DNA of 64,000 nt from JACVRW01 sp963812415 (GCA_963812415.1 CAWEVH010000006.1:124001-188000), one strand, 5' to 3'; positions 1 to 9,575 are shown, numbered from the stretch's first letter. The notes: generated from the sequence alone by a model not told the origin. Translations and numbers: made by a program.

Positions 1-2
1 AA

Positions 3-449
3 TGCGGGATGCAGCTCCGCAGCGACGTCGAGTTCTCGGCCACGTCGATCACCCGGGTCGGCAAGGGGAAGCTCGACACCGCGTTCTTCGGGCACTTCAT
101 GGTCGACTACGTCGAGACGGTGACGAACCTCGCGAACGGCAAGTTCTTCACGACCGAGGGCAACGTGCTCAACAAGGACGTCAAGGCCGTCCCCGTCGAG
201 GGGTCGATCTTCAAGTTCGTGTCGACCGAGGTCGGGCGGCGGTTCACGCTGAGGGACATGAGCGGCGAGACCGTGATCCGCGAGCGGGGACAGCTCCGCT
301 TCACGTACCTGTTCGACACGGAGGGCGACGACGTCCCCGGCGGGATCCCCATCGGGGATGACCTCGACGTGAAGGTCGCCGGCCCCCACGCCCCCTTCGA
401 GATGACCGACGAGGAGTGGTGCGGGCTGATGAACGACCTGATCGGGTGA
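3..449 (+). CDS. Hypothetical protein, possibly 5'-partial
   Basis: The frame is open from the window edge, and the first ATG in it is at 9, so the true start may lie outside the window. The visible product is about 146 residues, mixed polar and beta-rich in composition, with no signal peptide or membrane segment. It has one acidic stretch (FDTEGDDVP) near residue 105 and ends in a short acidic tail. I recognise no family. A strong hairpin follows the stop at 466-501, which supports this as a genuine gene end. Codon use matches the GC-rich neighbourhood. Function unknown. Confidence 0.6.
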   Translation, partial: CGMQLRSDVEFSATSITRVGKGKLDTAFFGHFMVDYVETVTNLANGKFFTTEGNVLNKDVKAVPVEGSIFKFVSTEVGRRFTLRDMSGETVIRERGQLRFTYLFDTEGDDVPGGIPIGDDLDVKVAGPHAPFEMTDEEWCGLMNDLIG

Positions 450-465
450 GATAAGCCCCGCCTAT

Positions 466-501
466 GGCGCCGCGCGAACGGATACTGGATCGCGCGGCGC
501 C
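466..501 (+). terminator. Strong hairpin after the first gene
   Basis: A perfect 12-bp stem (GGCGCCGCGCGA at 466-477 pairing with 490-501) encloses a 12-nt loop, 17 bases after the stop codon at 449. There is no T-run, as is common for terminators in very GC-rich actinobacteria. The rest of 502-722 holds no gene that I can support. Confidence 0.6.
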
Positions 502-722
502 GGCCGGCCGCAGCCCCCGTAGCGCACCCGAGGCGAGCGGCCCGGAGGGACCGCCGCCGTCCGCGCCGCGACCCGACGACCCTTGGTCATGACCGAGCGC
601 AGCAAAGCAGCCGTCCCGTTGGATGCCGCACGCGCTGTCGCTGCGGACGAGCAGCAGCGATCGGGTCGCTTTGAGCGGACGTCCCTCCCGCAGGAAGCGC
701 GCGCCTTGGTGTGCGCCCGGAG

Positions 723-1196
723 CTAGACCGTCAGCTCCCACTCCCTGACGCGCAGGACGTTCCCCGCCTCGTCCGTGTCATTCATCTCGCGCACCATCGC
801 AAAGCCCGCCTTCTCGACGACGCGGCCGCTCTCGGGGCGCTCGAGCGGCGCGTGCGCGACAAAGCGACGCACCTCGGGCACCTCCCGCAGCTTCGCCACG
901 AGCGCCTCGACCGCCGCGGTCGCGTAGCCGCGGTTCCACTGCGACTCGACGACCGCGTAGCCGATCTCGATCGTCCCGTCCTCGTCGACGAACGCGGCAC
1001 CTATCTCACCGACCACGACGTCATCTTCGAGGCGCTGGACGAAGTAATGAAACTGGCCCTCGGTGCCGACAGCCTGGGCCATTCCGGCGGAGAACTCCGT
1101 CGGGTAGTCGTCGGCCACGCGCACGTCAGCGGGCCGCTCGCCGGCGAGAATCGCCTCGGCCGCCTCGCCGGTCACCTCGCGGAGCACGATCGTCAC
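723..1196 (-). CDS. GNAT family N-acetyltransferase (RimJ/RimL-like)
   Basis: A 157-residue protein with the GNAT fold order. A beta strand carries IEIGYAV near residue 97. It is followed by the acetyl-CoA loop region WNRGYATAAVEALV at about 107-120, a variant of Q/RxxGxG/A. A late helix reads ESGRVVEKAGF, typical of RimJ/RimL acetyltransferases where N and GF contact the cofactor. It should transfer acetyl from acetyl-CoA to an amine or protein N-terminus; the substrate cannot be read from sequence. The start is GTG at 1194-1196. Monocistronic; just upstream lies a tRNA-like fragment. Confidence 0.85.
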   Translation of the reverse strand: MTIVLREVTGEAAEAILAGERPADVRVADDYPTEFSAGMAQAVGTEGQFHYFVQRLEDDVVVGEIGAAFVDEDGTIEIGYAVVESQWNRGYATAAVEALVAKLREVPEVRRFVAHAPLERPESGRVVEKAGFAMVREMNDTDEAGNVLRVREWELTV

Positions 1197-1214
1197 GCCG
1201 CGATCCTAAGGCGT

Positions 1215-1251
1215 AAGGAGTAGGCCGCAGGTTCGAATCCTGCTCGGGGCG
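1215..1251 (+). other. tRNA 3'-end-like fragment (T arm plus acceptor strand)
   Basis: Positions 1227-1243 form a textbook T arm: stem GCAGG, loop TTCGAAT, stem CCTGC. It is followed by TCGGGGCG, which reads as the 3' acceptor strand. No matching 5' acceptor strand, D arm or clean anticodon arm lies upstream, because that space is the start of the GNAT gene. It is therefore not a full tRNA gene. Such 3' ends are commonly left as attachment sites of integrated elements, but no integrase is visible here. Confidence 0.45.
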
Positions 1252-1516
1252 CTTCGGAAACCGCTGCAAGGGCTCGGATTCCCGCTGTCGTCGGATTTCG
1301 CAGGAATCGTCAGTTCGGAGTTCTTTCGGGCTCCTGCTGGGTCATGGGACACCGGGTGCGCTGGATTGGTTGCCAAACCTCCAGCGTTTCAACAGTGGCC
1401 GTGGTGCGCGCGGGCGCGGGTGGAAGACTCGCGCTGGGGACCTGAGCAGGCACCGAAGCTTCGACGGTGCGCGAGGTCGCTCGCTGACTCGCCGTGCGCC
1501 GGAAGGGAAGGACCGC

Positions 1517-2740
1517 ATGGGGAGACGACAGCACCGGCGACGTCACGAACGGTGGGCACGGCTCGGGATGCGCAGGGGCGGGATAGCCGCGACCAGCGCC
1601 GCCGACACGATCGCCCTCCAATCGACCGTGCGCTCGTCCTTCGGGACTCGCCTCGCGCGCCTCGCGCTCGCAGGCCTGGCCACGGCCGTTCTGGTGTTGG
1701 CCACCACGCCGGTGTCCGCCTCGGCAACCGCGCCCTTTGGGTTCATCGGCGTCAACGCCGAGGACGTCTACGCGGACGATGACGCCTACCAAGAGCAGAT
1801 GCTGTCCCTGATGCAGGCCAACGGGATCACCCAGGTCCGGCAGATCTGGCGCTGGACGTACCTCGAGCCCAAGCGCGGCGTGCTCGACTGGAGCAAGACC
1901 GACCGGCTGACGCTCGCGGCGGCGCGCCACAACATACGCGTGCTGCCGCTCGTCGGCGGTGAACCGCCGTGGGGGTCGTCACGACCGCCCGGCAACGAGG
2001 AACGCTGCCTGTTCCCGCCGCGCAACAACGCCGACTTCGCCAACTGGGTGAGGCTCGCCGTGCAGCGTTACGGGCCCGGCGGCGAGCTCTGGCGCGCGCA
2101 CCCCGAGGTGCCCGCCTATCCGCTCACCCAATGGCAGATCTGGAACGAGCCGAACAAGAGCAAGTTCTGGGCCTGCAAGACCAACCCGAAGGCGTACGTC
2201 GAGCTGTCGCGCGCCGCCGCCAACGCGATCCACGCCGTCGATCCGAAGGCGACGATCATCACGGCCGGCGCGCCCCGCGAGGGGAAGCCCGGCACCTACC
2301 TGCGCAAGATGTTCAAGAACGGCGCCAAGAAGGTGTTCGATGCCTTCGCCCTGCACGCCTACAAGAAGGACGCCGACGGGGTCCTGGCCGAGGTCAAGAA
2401 GGCGCGCGACATCCTGGCCGACCTGGGCGCCGCCAGCTGGAAGCTGCACCTCACCGAGTTCGGCTGGGCGACCGGCTTCCCGCCTGGCGACCACAGCGTC
2501 GGCAACGACGAGGCGAAGCAAGCGCGGCTGATCAAGAGCACGTACACGAAGCTCGGCGCGCAGCGCAAGAAGCTCAAGATCGCCTCCGTCAACTACTACG
2601 CCTGGCGCGACCTGCCGCCGCCGACCGACTTCAGCGGCGGGCCTGACTACTGGGGCCTCCACACCGGATTCCTGCGGCTGGACGGGACGGCCAAACCCGC
2701 GCTGAGCGCTCTGCTCAAGGCGTCGAGAGCAATCAACTAG
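1517..2740 (+). CDS. Secreted glycoside hydrolase (clan GH-A, GH5/GH39-like)
   Basis: A predicted extracellular sugar-chain hydrolase with a TIM-barrel core. WNEPN at 2141-2155 carries the acid/base glutamate, and LTEFGW (ACC-GAG at 2453) carries the nucleophile glutamate, the two-Glu pattern of retaining clan GH-A enzymes. A positively charged N-terminus is followed by a hydrophobic stretch ending VSASA, so the protein is probably exported. I chose ATG 1517 because GGAAGGGAAGG sits just before it; ATG 1568 is an alternative, and an upstream ATG at 1370 has no ribosome site. Substrate (xylan, beta-glucan or other) is not determinable. Closest in feel to actinobacterial 'cellulase family' proteins of about 400 residues. 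Confidence 0.8.
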   Translation: MGRRQHRRRHERWARLGMRRGGIAATSAADTIALQSTVRSSFGTRLARLALAGLATAVLVLATTPVSASATAPFGFIGVNAEDVYADDDAYQEQMLSLMQANGITQVRQIWRWTYLEPKRGVLDWSKTDRLTLAAARHNIRVLPLVGGEPPWGSSRPPGNEERCLFPPRNNADFANWVRLAVQRYGPGGELWRAHPEVPAYPLTQWQIWNEPNKSKFWACKTNPKAYVELSRAAANAIHAVDPKATIITAGAPREGKPGTYLRKMFKNGAKKVFDAFALHAYKKDADGVLAEVKKARDILADLGAASWKLHLTEFGWATGFPPGDHSVGNDEAKQARLIKSTYTKLGAQRKKLKIASVNYYAWRDLPPPTDFSGGPDYWGLHTGFLRLDGTAKPALSALLKASRAIN

Positions 2741-2790
2741 CCGCTCGGCGGTGAGCTGATCCGGCCCGGTCGTCCTGGCTGGACGCCCGG

Positions 2791-3285
2791 CTATTGGGCG
2801 ACTGTACCGGTGAAGGTCTCCGCACCTTCGGATGGGCCTGCTCTCTTGAACTCCACCTTCATCCGACCGTGCCCGCGTAGCCCCTCAAAGCGGCCGCTCG
2901 CATTCACGATCCTCCAAGAGCTGCTTTGGCGCGCGCAGCTCTGTTCGCCGACCGGACTGAAGGTGATCGCCAGGCGGCCGTCGGGACAGCGGAACGTCTT
3001 GACCACCGTCCCCTCGCCGGTGCCCCCCTGCCGGTCTCGGAAACTTCCACCGGGGCAGAAGGCCGAGTCGCCGATGGAGGATCCGGGGAGAACCTCGCCC
3101 ACGGGGACTAGCAGGCGCGTCTTGATCAGGATCCGTTCACTGCCCTCTCGGCGGTCCGCGGAAGAGTCGCGATCGGAAACCGGGACCGCGGTCGTCCCGC
3201 CTCCGTCTCCGCCGTCGTCGCCGCAGGCCCCGAGGCCGATTGCTGTGACCGCCAGGCCCACCGCGCACCAGCGAACCCGGCGCAT
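2791..3285 (-). CDS. Small lipoprotein, possible allene-oxide-cyclase-like barrel
   Basis: The N-terminus RRVRW plus a hydrophobic stretch ending LGAC-GDD is a clear lipobox, so the mature protein should be anchored by Cys about 18 residues in. A Gly/Asp/Thr-rich linker leads to a beta-rich domain of about 110 residues. The C-terminal pattern ASGRFEGLRGHGRMK resembles the GGTGxYxGaxG signature of allene-oxide-cyclase-like barrels, but the match is weak. An upstream in-frame ATG (3313-3315) would add ten residues. It is convergent with the glycoside hydrolase and divergent from the kinase fusion, with which it shares the repeats at 3392-3431. Confidence 0.65.
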   Translation of the reverse strand: MRRVRWCAVGLAVTAIGLGACGDDGGDGGGTTAVPVSDRDSSADRREGSERILIKTRLLVPVGEVLPGSSIGDSAFCPGGSFRDRQGGTGEGTVVKTFRCPDGRLAITFSPVGEQSCARQSSSWRIVNASGRFEGLRGHGRMKVEFKRAGPSEGAETFTGTVAQ

Positions 3286-3391
3286 CTCGATGCATGGAAG
3301 TCGTGGATTGCTCATGCCCGAAGCATCCGCTCGGCTGAACGCGAGCGCCATGGGCGAGCAGGGGCCAAACCCGAGACCTGGAGACAGGCGA

Positions 3392-3431
3392 ACCTTGCCC
3401 GGGGGCAAGTGACCTTGCCGCGAGGTAAGAC
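3392..3431. promoter_or_regulatory. Tandem 20-bp palindromic repeats, candidate operator
   Basis: Two adjacent 20-bp units both begin ACCTTGCC (3392 and 3412) and agree at about 14 of 20 positions. The first contains the perfect inverted repeat CTTGCCC-GG-GGGCAAG (3394-3409); the second is an imperfect version ending GGTAAG. They sit in the 220-bp region between the divergent lipoprotein and kinase-fusion genes, about 75 bp before the latter's ATG. Two helical-turn-spaced operator copies for a dimeric regulator is the likely reading. Confidence 0.5.
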
Positions 3432-3508
3432 CCGGCTTTCCAACAGCCGAGGACGGCAACCACCGGACTCCCGTTGCGTCCAGCGGCGCGACGGCAGATG
3501 ATGGCGTC

Positions 3509-6500
3509 ATGGCCCAGCAGGACGCAGGCGTCGCGACGTCAACGCGACGGCTCATCAAGGACCGCTATGAGGTGCTGGGGACGCTCGGCGTGGGCGGCGA
3601 GGGACAGGTGGTCAAAGCCCTGGACCACCAGCACGACCGAGTCGTCGCGTTGAAGATCCGCGAGGTGCGCGACGATCGCTTGCGCGACGAGCTCCTGAAC
3701 GAGGCCCGGATCCTGCTTGCCGTTCCCCCGCATCCTGCACTGCCGCTGGTGCGAGAGGACTTCTTCGACGGCGACAGGTACGTCGTGGCCATGGACTGGG
3801 TGGAGGGCACCGACCTTGCGAGGCTGCTGGGCGAGCGGGGCCGACCCGGTCTGGCGCCGTCGAGCGTGCTCGCCTACCTCGCCCAGGCGGCCGAGGCGCT
3901 CACTCACCTGCACTCTCAGGAGCCGCCCGTCATCCACGGCGACGTCAAGCCGGCGAACTTGATCCTGACCAAGGGTGGGCGCGTGAAGCTCGTGGACTTC
4001 GGCCTGTCCTCGGCCCCAGCGGCGCCGCACCGGCGCGCGGGTACGCCCGGCTTTCGCGCTCCCGAGCTCGCCGCCGACGGGGTGCCGTCGCGAGCCAGCG
4101 ACGTCTATTCGCTTGCCGCCACCGCGTTCGCGCTGTTGAGCGGATCGGCCCCTTCGGGCGTGCTGCCGTCGTGGGAAGGCATCGAGCCCGCTCAGGCCGA
4201 GCAGCTCGAGACGGCGCTCCGCGTGGGCCTGGCGACCGACCCCGCGCGCCGTCCGGGGACGCCGGGCGAGCTGGTGGAGAGCCTCCGCAGCGGCTGGGGC
4301 GCGGCGCTGCCAACCGGAGTGATGACGTTCTGCCTATCTGACATCGACGGCTCGACCGACGCTGTGGGAACGCGATCCCGCGGCGATGGCCGAGGCGCTC
4401 GTGCGCCACGACGAGATCATCGCCGCGCAGGTGGAAGCCCGCGGCGGTCGGGTCCTCAAGTCCATGGGCGAAGGCGACTCGACGGTCTCGGTGTTCGAGT
4501 CGCCCCCCGGGCGCTCGACGCTGCGGTGGCTGCCACCCATGCCCTGCAGGACGAACCGTGGCCCGGTGGGCTGGAGCTCGCAGTCCGGTTCGGGCTGCAC
4601 ACGGGCGAGGCAGAACGCCGCGGCGCCGACTACTTCGGTCCGACCCTCAACCTGGCCGCTCGGCTGCGCGGAGAAGCGGATGGCGGCCAGATCTTCGTCT
4701 CGGCGGCGACGACCGCGCTCGTGGCCGAACACCTCCCGGCCGGCTGCGAGCTCGTCGATCTCGGTCCGCACCGGCTGCGCGGACTCCGCGCGCCGGAAAG
4801 GATCAATGCCCTAAAGGGGCCCCGGATCAGTGCGCCGCTGAGCGCCGGGGAGTCCCCCTATCGGGGGCTGCTGGCGTTCGAGCCCGACGACCGGCGGTTC
4901 TTCTTCGGGCGTGAGCACGTCGTCGAGGAGATCCTCGCGCGCCTGGCGCCCGGCCGGCTGCTGGCGGTGATCGGCGCCTCGGGAAGCGGCAAGTCCTCGG
5001 TTCTGCGCGCCGGCGCGGTCGGCGCCGCGCTGGCGGGGGAGGCCGGAGGGCTCGAGCACGCCCGGGTCCTCACCCCCGGCAGCGAGCCACGGCTCGAGGT
5101 GGCGGACGACCCGCGCGAGCTGGTCGTCGTCGATCAGTTCGAGGAGCTCTACACGCTGTCTAAGGATCGCGCGCGCCGCGACGCCTTCATAGAACGACTG
5201 CTGGCGCTCTCCTCTCCGGTCCTGATCGGCGTGCGGGCCGACCTGTACGGGAGGTTGAGCGACCACGCGGAGTTGGCGCGGGCGGTCGCGGACGATCAGA
5301 TCCTGCTCGGGGCCATGAGCGACGACGAGCTCGAACGCGCCATCACCGAGCCCGCACGGGTGGCCGGCCTTCGACTTGAGCCGGGCCTCGTGGAGCTGAT
5401 CCTGCGCGACGTGGCACGCGAGCCTGGCGCCCTGCCGCTGCTCTCGCATGCGCTGCGCGCGACCTGGGAGCAGCGCGACGGGCGCACCCTCACTGTCGAG
5501 GGATACCGCGCCAGTGGCGGCGTCGCATCGGCGCTCGCGCAGACCGCTGACTCGGTCGTGGAGGCGGTGCCGTCCGATCGCCAGGGGCTCATGCGCAACC
5601 TCTTCCTGCGCCTGACGGAACTGGGCGAGGGGATCGAGGACACGCGGCGCCGGGTCGCGGTCGAGGAGCTGGTTCCCGAGGGAGCCGCCCCGGAGGAGGT
5701 CCAGGCGTTGCTCGACCGGCTGGCCGAGGCACGGCTCGTGACCCTCGGCGAGGGCACGGCGGAGGTCGCCCACGAGGTGTTGATCCGCGAGTGGCCGATG
5801 CTGCGCGCCTGGCTGGAGGAGGACCGCGCCGGTTTCCGTCTGCACCGTCAGCTGGGCGACGCGGCTCGCCTCTGGGAGGCGGAGGAGCGGGAGGCCGGCG
5901 ATCTATACCGGGGCACGAGGCTCGCTGCGGCGGTGGAATGGGCGCAGGCGCATCCGGATGCGCTGAATGCGAGCGAACGCGCATTCCTCGACGGGAGCGT
6001 CGCGGAGTCTGAGCGCGAACGCCGCACGCAGCTCCGCGCCAACCGGCGCTTGCGGGTGCTGCTCGCCGGCGTTGGCCTCCTGCTCGTCGCCGCAGTGATC
6101 GCGGGCGTTCTTGCGCTGCGCCAGGGTGACCGTGCGCGCGACTCCGCTCGGACCGCGGACGCGCAGCGCTTGGGCGCGGAGGCGCTCGTCGACGACCGCC
6201 TAGACCGGAGCCTGCTGCTCGCACAGGCGGGGCGCGAACTCGATGACTCCGCCGCCACTCGCGGTTACCTGCTCTCGGCGTTGGTGCGCCGGCCCGCCGC
6301 GATCGGCGTGATGCAAGGAGACGGGGATCCGCTCCTCGCGCTGGCGCTCGGCCCCGGCGATCGGGTACTCGCCGCCGGGGACGACAACGGGACGGTCGTC
6401 CTGCTCGACACGCGCACGCGCGAGCGCATCGGTCGACCGCTGCAGGTCAACCTTTGGGGCGCGGGCCTCGACCTCTCGCCGGACGGCAGGCTGCTTGCAG

Positions 6501-8226
6501 TCGCGGGTCGGGTGGGCGAGGCGCAGGACGCCCAGAGCGTGAAGCTCATCGACGTCGCCACCAGGAAGGTGGTCCGCGAGATCGATGTCGGAACTTTCCG
6601 TGACCCCGAGGGGGTCCACCTGATCGGCGCTGTCCGCTTCGCCGACGACGGTCGGACCATCCTCGTGAGCGTCCTGCCGGACTCGCCGACGGGGCCTCCG
6701 CCGTACCTGCGACGGTATGACGCGCGCACCGGCAGGCCCTTGGGGCGCGGTGTTCGCATCGGCCGGGGGGCCGCGCTCCTTGCGCCGACGGTCCCCTCTC
6801 GACGCGACCGCCTGCTCTTCATCGGGCGCGCCACGTACGTGGTGGACGCGGCGACGCTCCGCGTGCGGCGGCGGATCCCGGTGGGCGGCACCCCGGGCCT
6901 GTCCCCGGACGGGCGAAGCGCCGCCCTCGGCGGTCTCAACGGCAGCGTCGCCATCCTCGATCTCCGAACGGGCGAGCGCCGGACGCTGGCAGGACGGCAC
7001 GAGGATCGGGTGCGGGCACTGGCGTTCAGCGTCGATGGACGCACGCTTGCGACAACGGCCGGCGACGGCCGGGTGCTGATCTGGGACCTGCGCTCGGGCG
7101 AGGTGCGCGAGACCCTGACCGGACAGACCGGCGCCATCAACAACCTCAGGTTCAGCGACGACGGCCGCACGCTCTACACAGCTGGGCTCGACGGCCGAAT
7201 CATCGTCTGGGACATCGACGGCGATCGCCGCCTCGCGCGCCCATTCCGAGCGGGAGATGAAAACGGGGGTTATCCGCCCCCGCTCGCGATCAGCCCGTCC
7301 GGCCGGACGGTTGCCGCCGGGCTCTCCGACGGCCGGGTGCGCCTGCACGACGCGCGCACCCTGCGCCGCCTCCGCGACCTGCCGGGGATCGAGGACGGAT
7401 GGGGTGAGTGCCGTGGAGTTCAGCCCCGGCGGTCGATCGATCGCAGTGACGGGCCTGACCGGCACGGTGGAGCTACGCGACGCCGCCACCGGCCGCCGTG
7501 TGCGCCCGCCGCTGCGCAGCCTCGGCGCTCCGGCACAGGCGATGGCATTCTCGCCCGATGGCGGCCGCATCGCAGTAGCGGACCTCGAGGGCAACCTGCG
7601 GCTGCTGGACTTGGATAGCGGCAAGATGCGCCGGGCTCCGCGGCTGGCCGGGTTTCCGGCTCACCTGTCCTACAGCCCCGATGGCGGGCTGCTGGCGATC
7701 GGGCTCGCCGAAGGAGGCACCGCGCTGCGCGACGGTCGGTCTGGGCAGCTCGTAGCCCGCCCGCGCCCACCGCTTCGGAGACGAGGGTTGGTGGGTTCGC
7801 TTCTCGCCGGATGGCCGGCTGCTGGCCGTCACCTCCGACCATTACACGCAGCTGTGGGACGTGGCCACGCGCCGGCGAATCGGCTCGCCGCTGAGGGGCC
7901 ACGAAGGTGTGGTGTTCACTTCGGAGTTCTCGCCCGACGGCCGGACGCTCGCGACGAGCGGATCCGATGGCAGCGTGATCCTCTGGGACATCGAGTCGCG
8001 CCGCTCGCTTGGAAAGCTCCCGGGGCCTCTCGGGCAGATATCGAGCCGCTTTACCCCTGACGGCCAGGGGCTGTTCGTGCTGCACGAGTTGGGTTCGGCG
8101 CAGCGCTGGGAGATGAGTCCGGATGCCTGGTCGAAGCACGCGTGTCGCGTCGCGGGAAGGGAGCTGACGCGAGCGGAGTGGGAACAGCTGGTCCCGGATC
8201 AGGACTACCGGAGGGTCTGCTCCTAG
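3509..8226 (+). CDS. Ser/Thr kinase - adenylate cyclase - nSTAND1 NTPase - WD40 fusion protein
   Basis: A giant signalling protein of about 1,570 residues, read through four frame changes (near 4350, 4505, 7400 and 7775), all in G/C runs. Domains in order: a protein kinase at residues 20-270 (glycine loop GVGGEG, K49, HGD at 143-145 in place of HRD, DFG at 163-165). Next a class III nucleotide cyclase (DIDGST, then GEGDSTVSVF, then FGLHTGE and DYFGPTLNLAARL). Next an nSTAND1-type NTPase with P-loop GASGSGKSS near 4973 and VVVDQFEELY as Walker B. Then one membrane helix at about 6052-6117, and about ten WD40 blades ending in CRVAGRELTRAEW, the usual tail of this family. The helix suggests kinase, cyclase and NTPase are cytoplasmic and the propeller outside, or that it is membrane-tethered. 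Convergent with the FHA-HTH gene. Start ATG 3509 lacks a clear ribosome site. Confidence 0.85.
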
Positions 8227-8832
8227 GTCTCCTGTCGATTCGCTCGCCCGCAGCTGAGTCAGGGACACGGCGCCACGCCGCAGCACTTCGTTGGCGAGCC
8301 GGGCACGGCGATGCGAGTCGCCGGCCGGGATGCCGAACTTATCGAAGAGGTTGCCGAGGTGCTGCTTGACGGCAGCCTGTGTGATCACGAGCTCGTCGGC
8401 GATCGCGCGCGTGGAGGCGGGCTCCGTGAACATGTCGCGGTCGAGCAGCGGTCGACAGAGGGCGACCAGGACGTCGCGTTCGCGCGTGGTCAGGTCAGGA
8501 GGGGCGTCCTCGGCCTCGGTCTCGGCGCCGCCGGCGCTCAGCGGATCCCGGAATATGAGGCGGGTCTCGCCCACCCGGATCTCGTCACCCTGGCGCAGCC
8601 GATGCGAGGACCAGATGCGCTCGCCGTTGACCCACGTGCCGTTGGAGGAACCGAGGTCGGTCACACACCAGCCCGCTGGGAACCGCTCGAGGACCGCGTG
8701 GAGGTGACTGGCGGTGGGATCGTGCTCAAGCGCGACCTCGTTCTCCGCCGCCTTGCCGATGGTCGTCCGATCGGCGTCCAGCGAAACGCGCCAGCTGCGA
8801 GCGCCGGCCATCACCTCGATCTGCGGATTCAC
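7420..8832 (-). CDS. FHA domain - LuxR-like HTH regulator
   Basis: The credible protein is the first 200 or so residues (8832 down to about 8225). The N-terminal FHA domain shows the expected phosphothreonine-binding residues: TIGK near 24, ASHLHAVLE near 41 and GSSNGTWVNG at 61-70. After an acidic linker comes LTTRERDVLVALC and a helix-turn-helix (STRAIADELVITQAAVKQHLGNLFDKFGI, given in pieces around residues 140-167). The open frame runs on to 7420, but that tail is antisense to the WD40 domain and probably not real. A one-base shift would end the protein in the CCTAGG at 8222-8227 that also holds the kinase-fusion stop. It should bind a phosphoprotein, plausibly a substrate of the convergent kinase. 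The start is GTG. Confidence 0.75.
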   Translation of the reverse strand: MNPQIEVMAGARSWRVSLDADRTTIGKAAENEVALEHDPTASHLHAVLERFPAGWCVTDLGSSNGTWVNGERIWSSHRLRQGDEIRVGETRLIFRDPLSAGGAETEAEDAPPDLTTRERDVLVALCRPLLDRDMFTEPASTRAIADELVITQAAVKQHLGNLFDKFGIPAGDSHRRARLANEVLRRGAVSLTQLRASESTGDLGADPPVVLIRDQLFPLRSRQLPSRDATRVLRPGIRTHLPALRRTQLVQHEQPLAVRGKAARYLPERPRELSKRAARLDVPEDHAAIGSARRERPAVGRELRSEHHTFVAPQRRADSPARGHVPQLRVMVGGDGQQPAIRREANPPTLVSEAVGAGGLRAAQTDRRAARCLLRRARSPAARHRGCRTGEPETRPAAEPGASCRYPSPAAAGCPRGPLLRCGRHRARMPSPVPERRGCAAAGAHGGRWRRRVAPPCRSGPSLRSIDRRG

Positions 8833-8903
8833 AGGCCAAGCCTACGGCCGTAAGGAGGAGTGCGCGATCGGCCGGCTCTTGATCCACTGGACGCGTCGAG
8901 CAG

Positions 8904-9113
8904 CTAGTCGGCCCTACGCCGTTCCTTGTCAGCGGCGGCTTCATGCCGCCGAGCATCCTCGCGGTGATCCTCGGCCGCCCCGGCGTCGCCGAAACGCTCG
9001 GCCGCGTCGGCCGCCTCCCGATCGGTCCGGGCGGCGCGCTCGTGCCTGGTGGCGGCGCGCTGATGCTGGAGCCGCTTCGTGCGCTCGTCGTCGCGCTCGT
9101 GGTCGTCGGCCAT
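8904..9113 (-). CDS. Small highly charged helical protein
   Basis: A 69-residue protein starting MADDHERDDERTK, rich in Arg, Glu, Asp, His and Ala and predicted to be one long charged helix. There is no membrane segment and no known domain. The ATG at 9111-9113 is preceded by a weak purine stretch. A longer open frame extends upstream to 9584, but its composition there is that of a shadow frame. It lies upstream of and in line with the next membrane-protein gene. Function unknown. Confidence 0.5.
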   Translation of the reverse strand: MADDHERDDERTKRLQHQRAATRHERAARTDREAADAAERFGDAGAAEDHREDARRHEAAADKERRRAD

Positions 9114-9148
9114 CCCGAGAGAGCCTAGCTCCACAGGCGGGGGGTCCG

Positions 9149-9520
9149 TTACGCGTCGAGGCGCCCGGCCAGCCAGCCGCTGAGCAGCGCTCCGGCGGTC
9201 GCCGCGGCGGCGGCTGCTGGAAACACGGTCGGGCGAAGGTGGCGGCGGGCGAGCACGCATCCGGCCGCGTCGAGACCGTCCACCACGGCCGACGCTCGCA
9301 GCCAGCCTTGCACGGGCGCGTTGCGGTCCATGGCAGCCAGCACGCCGACCCCGAGGGCGAGGTCGCGGACCCCGAGCACGCGGAGGAGGAGGCGCGTCCC
9401 GCCGGGGTCCCCCTCGGGGCCCATCATCGCGCGGCCCACAAGTCCCGGCGCCAGAAGCGACACGACGCCGATGGCGATCCTTCCGCCCGCCAACCCAACG
9501 GCCAGGTCCTTCGCCTCCAT
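9149..9520 (-). CDS. Small integral membrane protein (DUF4267-like)
   Basis: 123 residues with three to four hydrophobic helices. It opens with LAVGLAGGRIAIGVVSLLAPG, then has RVLGVRDLALGVGVL and an Ala-rich C-terminal helix. The GxRLxxGxxxLxAP and GxRDLxLGxxxL patterns match actinobacterial DUF4267-type membrane proteins of unknown function. It probably shares a transcript with the small charged gene at 8904-9113, with 35 bases between them. Confidence 0.7.
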   Translation of the reverse strand: MEAKDLAVGLAGGRIAIGVVSLLAPGLVGRAMMGPEGDPGGTRLLLRVLGVRDLALGVGVLAAMDRNAPVQGWLRASAVVDGLDAAGCVLARRHLRPTVFPAAAAAATAGALLSGWLAGRLDA

Positions 9521-9575
9521 CGACCGATCCTACGAGATCAGGCCCGGGCCACACGACCGCAGCGATACTCCGCAC

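Noticed and set aside
589..726. 45-residue open frame beginning MTERSKAAVP
   Set aside because: No ribosome site, no recognisable domain, and its end overlaps the GNAT gene stop on the other strand.
1160..1251. Complete tRNA gene
   Set aside because: Only the T arm and 3' acceptor strand can be folded; no D arm or 5' acceptor exists.
4340..4510. Programmed frameshifting in the cyclase domain
   Set aside because: Two compensating shifts in C/G runs, plus many similar ones elsewhere in the window, point to sequence errors; no slippery heptamer with downstream structure is evident.
3509..8226. STAND-type antiphage defence system
   Set aside because: nSTAND proteins can be defence genes, but no nuclease, protease or pore effector is fused or adjacent. 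Signalling is the better-supported role, so defence is left as an untested option.
8850..8910. AAGGAGG followed by GTG and a 15-codon frame
   Set aside because: The spacing is only 2 bases and the peptide is too short to support; probably chance in GC-rich DNA.
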